Shown here piece by piece: positions 54,289-57,345 of a stretch of 57,345 nucleotides of DNA. The stretch lies in assembly GCF_000485595.1 (NCBI RefSeq), contig NW_014578163.1, positions 53,384-110,728 of the forward strand. Direction: 5' to 3'. The stretch is from Priapulus caudatus. Its lineage: Eukaryota > Priapulida > Priapulimorpha > Priapulimorphida > Priapulidae. How positions within the stretch are numbered: the stretch's first letter is position 1; every line of letters begins with the position of its first letter. The translations under genes and the position numbers were made by a program. The notes under the pieces are model-generated. The model made no database searches. It was given only the letters and a program-made list of their open reading frames with translations, and was not told the DNA's origin.

Positions 54289-54650
54289 TTTTGTCTTATG
54301 AGACAATGTCCTGATATAGTCGACAATAACAGCATCCTCCATTGCCGTGTACCTCTTTTGTCTTATGAGACAATGTCCTGATGTAGTCTACTATTTGGGC
54401 ATCCTCCATTGCCGTGTACCTCTTTTGTCTTATGAGACAATGTCCTGATGTAGTCTACTATTTGGGCATCCTCCATTGCCGTGTACCTCTTTCGTCTTAT
54501 GAGACAATGTCCTGATGTAGTCTACTATTTGGGCATCCTCCTCTGCTGTGTACCTCTTTCGTCTTATGAGACAATGTCCTGATGTAGTCTACTATTTGGG
54601 CATCCTCCTCTGCTGTTTATGAGACAATGTCCTGATGTAGTCTACTACCC
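54289..54650. repeat. 67-bp satellite, about 5.5 copies
   Basis: Unit beginning TTTTGTCTTATGAGACAATG, then TCCTGATGTAGTCTACTATT and GGGCATCCTCCATTGCCGTG. Starts at about 54290, 54356, 54423, 54490 and 54556, the last one incomplete. It contains TCTTATGAGA, a small palindrome. Confidence 0.9.
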
Positions 54651-54935
54651 AGCAAACATGACAGTATTGGGCCAATGCTGGCCCAGTACTGGCTGCACAA
54701 TCGGTCCATTACCGAATGCCAGTACTGGACCGGTACCGTCTTGCACAGCGGCGCTGCACTGGGCCAGTACCGCGTGCCATTACTGGCCCAGTATGGCACT
54801 ATACTGGCCCTGTATTGCGCCGGTACCGTCATACGGTAATAGCCCCAGTGTTGGGCTTTTCTGTACTGGGCCAGTACTGGGCCCGTACAGGGTCAGAAGC
54901 GGCCCAGTATTGTGCCAGCACTGGCCCAGTGGTCT
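54651..54935. repeat. GGCCCAGTACTGG-type repeat
   Basis: Imperfect direct and inverted copies of GGGCCAGTACTGGCCCAGTA. The base motif is self-complementary, so both strands carry it. The frames here are shadows. Confidence 0.75.
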
Positions 54936-55568
54936 ATTAAATATTATATTGAGCAGCATTATAATTATAATAATGAGCAGTGCTATAATTATAATGACCA
55001 ACAAGCAGATATCAATAATCAATAATCAGTTTTATACACAATTACTGGTTACACCGATTTGTAGGTATTTTATCAAAAAATGTATAAACTGGAATATAGA
55101 GTAATAGAAAAAATATAATAAAATATCACGTACACATATATATATATATATATGTATGTATAAAATACTGAAATGTAACTAATATAATTAAAGATAACAT
55201 ATAGTCAATAATATCACATATCAAATAAAATAAATCACATATCATATTACATATCAAATAAAATAATGCTGAAAATTATACACATATAGGACTAGTACAA
55301 AAGATATATAGCATATAATTATAAGGATAACATAGCAAAATAAATAGTAATATAATGTAAAATAGTAAATGTCGGGGATCTGTATGCCAACATATATAGC
55401 TTGCAATAATTTTAGCAGATTTTCAAATGTACAAAATATTACACATCAAATAAAATAATACTGAACATACTATATACACTATACACATATAAGACTAGTA
55501 CAACATATATTATATGGCATAATTATAAAGATAACATAGCAAAAGAAATAGTAACATAATGTAAAATA
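54936..55568. repeat. AT-rich region with CACATATCAAATAAAATAA repeats
   Basis: Partial direct repeats (55205, 55245, 55442) and (TA)n at about 55137-55152. No coding region. Confidence 0.6.
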
Positions 55569-55650
55569 CAGTAAAACTCGCACAAGTCGACACTTCTGGG
55601 ACCAGCATATTTGTGCCGACAGACGATGACGACTTATGCGAGTTTTACTG
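55569..55650. mobile_element. 82-bp pogo/mariner-like MITE
   Basis: CAGTAAAACTCGCACAAGTC at the left and its mirror GACTTATGCGAGTTTTACTG at the right, with TA on each side (55567-55568, 55651-55652). CAGT ends and TA targets are typical of pogo/Tigger-type elements. Confidence 0.8.
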
Positions 55651-55813
55651 TATGTTAACGTTGGCGTGTCTGCTATACTCGACTTGAAATGTACAAAATA
55701 AAACCAGTGATAAAATATCACATATGAATACTGACTTATACACACATCCGCCCGCACACACGCACATACACAGTAATGCCAATCACGCAATTCCTGCTGG
55801 ACCATCAATACAA

Positions 55814-55998
55814 TTACTCATATGATGCATCAGAGTCTTCATGCAATTCATTAGTTTTCTTTTCTTTCGCCTTCATCATTTCCCTCTTCTTCCTTCCACA
55901 ATTCCTATCCCCTGCATTCCTTAACCAGATCATAATTTCTTTTTGTGCTGCGGCCTCTGTTGTCTTTGCAGATATTGTGGGGTTCTTCACAATGGCTC
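55814..55998 (-). CDS. DUF4806-domain gene, last exon
   Basis: Acceptor TGATATTTAG before 55998; stop TAA at 55816-55814. It reads AIVKNPTISAKTTEAAAQKE then IMIWLRNAGDRNCGRKKR and an acidic tail EDSDASYE. The WLRNAxDR-x2-GRKxR ending is characteristic of the C-terminus of DUF4806 proteins. The first two bases complete a codon split with the previous exon (phase 1 to 0 restored). DUF4806 has no established biochemical role; in many invertebrates such genes are multi-copy. Confidence 0.8.
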
Positions 55999-56331
55999 CT
56001 AAATATCAAATAATTCAGATGTATGAAAATGAGTACAAAATGACAATTGAACTTATTACATTTGTATCTAGCATGACAAGTACATGACAATATAATATCA
56101 CTTTGAAAATGGTAAAGGGGAAAAAAAGCAGAATCCAGGCATACACAAAAATGAGGACTTAATGATATAAAAAACTGGACATAATATAATACCGCAAGAA
56201 GAGAACAGGCATAACAGGTGTGACGTTAATTATATGCAAGATTTAAGGTCCAGGAAAAAATCTGAAAATGCATGCATGTCATGGACGTTACAGTAACACC
56301 ACTAACAGGGTAATACTTGTAATGTACCTAC

Positions 56332-56515
56332 TTGTAATGGCAAAACATAGCTGCAAATTCCCAAATGCATGCTTTCTTTCAGTCGTGCAGCTTTTCCAGC
56401 CACTCTTGCCAGCCCAGTTGTACAGAAGGGCAACCTCGTGCGCTAGCACGTGATTCATTGATCGGCGCACCGCGTCCTTCAGGTCGCTCCCTCCAATCAT
56501 TGCCAAGTGGGCGAT
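56332..56515 (-). CDS. DUF4806-domain gene, penultimate exon (core of domain)
   Basis: Acceptor TTTATTTATAG before 56515; donor A|GTAGGT at 56331. It reads IAHLAMIGGSDLKDAVRRSM, then ALLYNWAGKSGWKSC and FGNLQLCFAIT, matching the DUF4806 core (GG-x-D-x2-D followed by L-x-x-NW-G-x-x-G-K). Phase fits both neighbours. The frame is open. Confidence 0.8.
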
Positions 56516-56929
56516 CTATAAATAAAATTATATGATAATATGCCTTCTTTTCTGCATATAAGCTAGCTATAACGATATATATGCACAGTTTCTTTTTATT
56601 AAATGCATTTTCATTTTTTACCGCTAAAAATTCCGTTCATATTTAATAAATGGATATATATCTTATTTACAATATAGTTCAAATACTGCCCTATGTTTGA
56701 CACCATATCAAATACAATACAATAAGAATAAGCTATTTATTTACTTTTTCTGCCAGAATTGAACCTATAATGTATATTGCTATGCAAACAGGGAGCTAAT
56801 GTTTTTCACTTCATTTCTAGGATTGTGATTTCTGATGTGGGACGAATGAATCGCTATGCTCCTATATAAATATACCTTTACCCTCCCTTTATATCATGAT
56901 GATAAAAAAATATAGAAATTGTGGCTCAC
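56516..56929 (-). other. Intron of the DUF4806 gene
   Basis: A 414-bp AT-rich intron bounded by GTGAGC and TTTATAG on the minus strand. No repeat recognised. Confidence 0.7.
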
Positions 56930-57161
56930 CAACGTATTTTTCAGTGCTGGCTCCTGAAGTAGGAGTTCAAGCTCCTCCACCTGCTCAATAGTTTGCAATG
57001 GCAGAAGGACATCGCCCGGTAACTCAGATGAAGTGCAGCCACCTCCAGTTTTTTCTAGCAGCTTGCTGATATAAGCTTTCTTTGAGTTGCTTGTTCAGCT
57101 GCCATACCATCGATGGTAACCTGCAGTCCTGCAACTGCGGTCACCATCTCTTTCTCAAAGG
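56930..57161 (-). CDS. DUF4806-domain gene, upstream exon with one frameshift
   Basis: Acceptor TTTTCAG before 57161; donor TTG|GTGAGC at 56929. The first part reads FEKEMVTAVAGLQVTIDGMA (helical, coiled-coil-like), the second ISKLLEKTGGGCTSSELPGD then LPLQTIEQVEELELLLQEPA, which leads into the DUF4806 core. The two parts are out of frame by one base at about 57080-57084, in an AAAG run. The base may be missing from the assembly or the gene may be damaged. The 5' exons lie beyond 57345. Confidence 0.7.
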
Positions 57162-57345
57162 CTGAAAATAAGCAGATGTTTACAGAGCTGGTATATATAG
57201 ATATTATAATAGATGATTGGAACTACATGGCAGGAGCAGCAGCAATATAAGGAGATAATTAATATTATTAATAATATTATTTATTATATTAGAATTAAGG
57301 GGAAGCAATTTGTTCCATACTTACATGTCAGAACGGGAACATTTG

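Noticed and set aside
54617-55104. 161-codon frame with CTGPV-type repeats
   Set aside because: Translation of the GGCCCAGTACTGG repeat.
55776-56087. 103-codon plus-strand frame
   Set aside because: It lies antisense to the DUF4806 last exon and intron, which have better support.

Overview
This is nuclear DNA from an animal, most likely a marine invertebrate. The genes have introns with GT-AG boundaries. The repeats include tRNA-derived SINEs, LTR retrotransposons, hAT, Helitron-like and P-element/THAP9-like transposons, and a C2H2 zinc-finger array. The interstitial telomere motif is CCCTAA/TTAGGG, the common metazoan type. I cannot place the phylum. No bacterial or organellar genes are visible. 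Almost everything recognisable is a mobile element; only two sequences look like host genes.

Layout. (1) 1-2365: nothing recognisable. (2) 2366-17920: a cluster of P-element/THAP9-like transposase copies. The fullest copy runs from a THAP first exon at 7257 to a stop at 16262. A 2.44-kb palindrome sits in its first intron, a 610-bp inverted-repeat transposon in a later intron, and a SINE directly after its stop codon. Two partial copies lie upstream (2366-3965 and 4061-6053), and an isolated THAP exon lies at 17853. Sequence from about 10.6 to 14.5 kb is full of scattered single-base indels compared with its clean neighbour and looks like uncorrected long-read sequence. (3) 17.9-28 kb: repeats, including a GA/CT palindrome around a 10-N gap, a TIR element (22.2-23.6 kb), an unclassified family present four times (one copy indel-noisy), and an AT-rich palindrome with another inverted-repeat element nested in it (25.2-26.2 kb). 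(4) 28.7-29.4 kb: a dead BEL/Pao integrase fragment on the minus strand. (5) 30196-36039: a complete but dead Ty3/gypsy element (Mag-like) with short LTRs, a GTACT target duplication and a 1.4-kb insertion before the protease. (6) 37.3-38.3 kb: an AGGTCA-rich repeat element interrupting another repeat. (7) 39081-40181 (-): an intact single-exon gene with 11 zinc fingers, with a 30-bp minisatellite upstream. (8) 40.7-49.5 kb: several small transposons with target duplications (TTAA type, hAT), a Helitron 3' end, SINE-like copies, a telomere-repeat island, a 625-N gap and satellites. (9) 49739-54288: a Ty3/gypsy element with LTR, primer site, gag and pol. It has a textbook -1 frameshift signal (GGGAAAC plus stem-loop) and is cut off at an N. 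(10) 54.3-55.7 kb: satellites and a tiny pogo-like MITE. (11) 55814-57161 (-): the last three exons of a DUF4806-domain gene that continues beyond the window.

The genes do not form a pathway. The window is a transposon graveyard with many long inverted repeats, two probable host genes and several assembly joins. Single Ns at 44682, 49691 and 54288 and the indel-noisy tracts mean that some breaks in reading frames are probably technical.
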